64,000 bases of DNA from Bradyrhizobium sp. CCBAU 051011 (lineage in GTDB: Bacteria > Pseudomonadota > Alphaproteobacteria > Rhizobiales > Xanthobacteraceae), in NCBI RefSeq assembly GCF_009930815.1, contig NZ_CP022222.1, positions 5,312,501 to 5,376,500 of the forward strand, given 5' to 3'. Shown one piece after another: positions 61,820 through 64,000 of this stretch (position 1 is its first letter; every line of letters begins with the position of its first letter). The translations under genes and the position numbers were made by a program. The notes under the pieces were generated by a model. The model ran no database searches. It had not been told where the DNA came from and worked only from the letters and a program-made list of their open reading frames with translations.

Positions 61820-63594
61820 GCGCGCATGACGACGGCACTCGGCCGCGTGGTGGAGAGGGCGAAAGCCGTGCCGCCCGGTGGCGGGCCTGGTTGCGCTGGC
61901 GCTGGAAGCCTGAAGCCATTAGCGCGCGCTTTGTCGCACTGGTCGCCGGCATCATCTTCTTCTTCCTCGCCGTCCTCACCCAGGGCGTTCTCCCCTTCAT
62001 CGAGCCCTCAGCCCGGACTACCGAGGTGACTGCCGTCGTCCGTACCGACTACGGCCAGCTTAAATGGATGCTCAGCGACGCCACCGATTACACGCCGACG
62101 CAGCAACTCGGCCGCCAAGTCTATCTGCGCGAGGGCTGTTGGTATTGTCATTCGCAGTATGTGCGCCCGGTAACCGGCGAGACGCGCCGCTGGGGCCCGG
62201 TGAGCGAGGCCGGCGAATACGCCTATGATGTGCCGCATCTGTTCGGCACCCGGCGCATCGGGCCGGACCTGACCCGGGTTGGGCTCAAATACAGCAACGA
62301 GTGGCATTTGGCCCACTTCTGGAATCCGCGCGAGCTATTGCCTGACTCGATCATGGCACCGTATCGGGCACTGTTCGAAACACCCCGGGAGCCAGTCAAG
62401 ATCGTCGATGACGGGGCCGGAAATCGCACGCTGGAAAATAATGCCATCACGCAAAAGCTGTTCGACTTCGAAAGCAAGGTGCAGATCAAACTCACGCCGA
62501 ACGCCGGCGGGCTGCTGTTCGTCCCGTTGGAAGCACGCGATAAGGCACCGGCGATCCTGATCCCGAACAACGAATATATCGGCAATACGGTTACGATCGC
62601 GGCCGAGACGAAAGAACTCGAAGGTCTGATCGCTTATCTGCAAAAGCTCGGCATGAACCGTGGCAAATGGCGCGACGTGTTCGAGCCGCAGCAGCTTGAG
62701 GTGACGCAGGCCACGCTGCCGCGCTCTTCCGAGTGGATTGACTATGGCCGGGTTGTCTATGAGCGGCGGTGTGTCGGCTGTCATGGCGTCAAGGGCGACG
62801 GGAACGGCCCCGCGGCGACGTTCCTGTATCGGCAGCGGCCGCGAAGCTTTGCAGCGGCGGTCTTCAAGTTTAGGCTGACCAAGGAACCTGTCCCGACCGA
62901 CGGCGATCTCTTGCGCACGATCACTCGGGGCGTGCGCGGCACCGCCATGCCGCCCTGGTATGAGCTGCCCCTGACGGATCGGCTCGCGGTCATCCAATAC
63001 ATCAAATATGAGCTGGCGGTCGATCGCTCCGATCCGGCGAAGCCGTATTCGTTCTTCATCGAGGAACCGCCGGGCGCTCCTTTGTACATCCAGCGGCCAC
63101 CGGCCCCGTCGCAGCAGATCCTTGCCCGCGGCAAAGAGGTCTGGCGGATCGCCAAATGCTGGGAGTGCCACGGCAATTCCGGCAAGGGCGACGGCGAAAA
63201 GGCTGCTGGCTTGAAGGACGATCTCGGCTTTCCGATCCCGCCCGCCGATCTAACCACCGGCCAGTTCAAGTCGGGTCCGGCGGTCGAAGACATCTTCCGG
63301 ACCATGACGACCGGGTTGAGCGGCACGCCTATGCCTAATTACCGCGACTCGCTGCCCGAGGAAGACCGCTGGGCGCTCGCCTATTACGTGCTCTCGCTTT
63401 CCGCCTTCACGGATCCCATCACGGGCGAGCCGCTTCCTATCACATCCGCCGATCGCACTGCGCTCAACGACCCCAAACTGCAAGCGGACACGCCGGACAA
63501 AGCCTATATTCCGAACGGGCGCGCGCAGAGGACCGGCGGCTCGAAGGCGGCGCGTGGCAGTTCGCGTGGGGAGGCCGCGGCCAAACAACCTTGA
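61816..63594 (+). CDS. ccoO: Fused CcoO - dihaem cytochrome c subunit of cbb3 oxidase
   Basis: At 592 residues this is far longer than normal CcoO (~240). The N-terminal part is CcoO: a membrane anchor (FVALVAGIIFFFLAVLTQGVLPF), haem site CWYCH (residues 108-112), SQYVRPV, and RRIGPDL. After residue ~300 two more haem sites follow, CVGCH (319-323) and CWECH (448-452), in a CcoP-like dihaem region without its own membrane helix. The fusion merges the electron-entry chain into one protein. The separate CcoP gene is not seen in the window. Confidence 0.93.
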   Translation: MSAHDDGTRPRGGEGESRAARWRAWLRWRWKPEAISARFVALVAGIIFFFLAVLTQGVLPFIEPSARTTEVTAVVRTDYGQLKWMLSDATDYTPTQQLGRQVYLREGCWYCHSQYVRPVTGETRRWGPVSEAGEYAYDVPHLFGTRRIGPDLTRVGLKYSNEWHLAHFWNPRELLPDSIMAPYRALFETPREPVKIVDDGAGNRTLENNAITQKLFDFESKVQIKLTPNAGGLLFVPLEARDKAPAILIPNNEYIGNTVTIAAETKELEGLIAYLQKLGMNRGKWRDVFEPQQLEVTQATLPRSSEWIDYGRVVYERRCVGCHGVKGDGNGPAATFLYRQRPRSFAAAVFKFRLTKEPVPTDGDLLRTITRGVRGTAMPPWYELPLTDRLAVIQYIKYELAVDRSDPAKPYSFFIEEPPGAPLYIQRPPAPSQQILARGKEVWRIAKCWECHGNSGKGDGEKAAGLKDDLGFPIPPADLTTGQFKSGPAVEDIFRTMTTGLSGTPMPNYRDSLPEEDRWALAYYVLSLSAFTDPITGEPLPITSADRTALNDPKLQADTPDKAYIPNGRAQRTGGSKAARGSSRGEAAAKQP

Positions 63595-63617
63595 GCGGCC
63601 GCCAAGGAGAATGAACC

Positions 63618-63830
63618 ATGATCACCAATTTCGAGATCGTCGGCCCCTATCTCGCCGCGTTGATGATGAGCCTCGGCGCGGTCTGCATCTTCGTTTGGGG
63701 CGTGTTCTCGGGCGCGTTCCACGGGGCAGACGAAGCAGCTTTACGATTCTATCAAAGGGAGGTCGGCGATGACGGACCTGCAGCAGAGCGACCCGGAAAG
63801 CCCGACGCACCCCAAGCTGGAGGTGCGTGA
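63618..63830 (+). CDS. Small membrane protein, cbb3-oxidase-associated (70 aa)
   Basis: One helix (GPYLAALMMSLGAVCIFVWGVFSGAFHG) and a polar tail. The layout is like CcoS, a small membrane protein for cbb3 assembly, but I cannot assign it with certainty. It follows the fused subunit by 23 bases, with AGGAG before the ATG. Confidence 0.75.
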   Translation: MITNFEIVGPYLAALMMSLGAVCIFVWGVFSGAFHGADEAALRFYQREVGDDGPAAERPGKPDAPQAGGA

Positions 63831-63993
63831 GAGTTCGCCTCCGGAATTGGAGGAATATGCTGGCGGCACCATTCAGGCCCGCGTTGGATATATCCCGGTG
63901 TGGCTGCTTGTCACCTACGCGGTCCTGTTCGCCTGGGGCCTGTACTATATGTACGCCTATTGGGGTGGCGTTGGGCCGGGGCGGCCTGGTTAG
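63769..63993 (+). CDS. Small membrane protein, CcoP-N-terminus/CcoQ-like (74 aa)
   Basis: A soluble N-terminus and one helix near the end (VGYIPVWLLVTYAVLFAWGLYYMYAYWGG), resembling the membrane anchor of CcoP without its haem domain. It overlaps the preceding gene by 62 bases in another frame, with GGGAGG at good spacing. In combination with the fused dihaem subunit, the membrane anchor and haem part of CcoP may have been split apart. Confidence 0.75.
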   Translation: MTDLQQSDPESPTHPKLEVRESSPPELEEYAGGTIQARVGYIPVWLLVTYAVLFAWGLYYMYAYWGGVGPGRPG

Positions 63994-64000
63994 GCGGCCG

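Overview
The window looks like a piece of an alphaproteobacterial chromosome of the Bradyrhizobium/Rhodopseudomonas group. This rests on high GC, hemA-type 5-aminolevulinate synthase, phasin, ExoD, Usg, CsbD-like and DUF6894-type small proteins, and GAGCATGATC-type palindromes. The genus is inferred from remembered family resemblance, not from a search.

Region 1 (1-16.8 kb) is a hydroxamate-siderophore locus. It holds the last part of a non-ribosomal peptide synthetase with its thioesterase, an alpha/beta hydrolase, a Fe-siderophore uptake system (binding protein, double-length permease, ATPase on the opposite strand), a DUF2218-SIP ferric-siderophore reductase-like protein, a PvdE/SyrD-type ABC exporter, an IucB-type acyltransferase, an IucD/PvdA-type N-monooxygenase and a Sfp-type phosphopantetheinyl transferase. 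Two near-identical TTAGAATCC-type elements sit in its divergent intergenic regions and are candidate iron-response operators.

Region 2 (17.1-22.8 kb) is the most striking part: a one-strand array of 35 tRNA or tRNA-like genes in 5.3 kb. All have CCA encoded, there are 33 different anticodons, and together they cover all 20 amino acids. A 52-codon gene, an HNH endonuclease gene and an IS481-family insertion lie inside it, and a 66-codon gene stands just before it. Many of the tRNAs depart from canonical structure: T-loops without TTCRA, leucine tRNAs without a long variable arm, lysine anticodons on long-variable-arm bodies, weak anticodon stems. It looks like a laterally acquired, separately evolving tRNA set.

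Region 3 (22.9-55.5 kb) is an accessory, scarred region. It has a truncated dusA 5' end, a degenerate tRNA-Arg, a direct repeat around an SDR gene, an inverted duplication carrying an AI-2E transporter and its chimeric broken copy, several pseudogenes (livF, DUF1003, curA-like, zinc ribbons), and many short genes for envelope or stress proteins. Intact larger genes include a Bug-type binding protein, ExoD, an AI-2E permease, a Crp/Fnr regulator, an SDR, an alternative oxidase, msrA, an acetolactate-synthase-like enzyme and a PAP2 phosphatase. A GC-rich tRNA-like element occurs at both ends (22.9 and 55.4 kb).

Region 4 (55.6-64 kb) is a respiratory cluster. It encodes hemA and a SCO copper chaperone on the minus strand. 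On the plus strand come a cupredoxin-like protein, a Tat-exported metallophosphoesterase, a c-type cytochrome, and an unusual cbb3 oxidase in which CcoO is fused to a two-haem cytochrome domain, followed by two tiny membrane proteins. Together these supply haem, copper and subunits for a high-affinity terminal oxidase.
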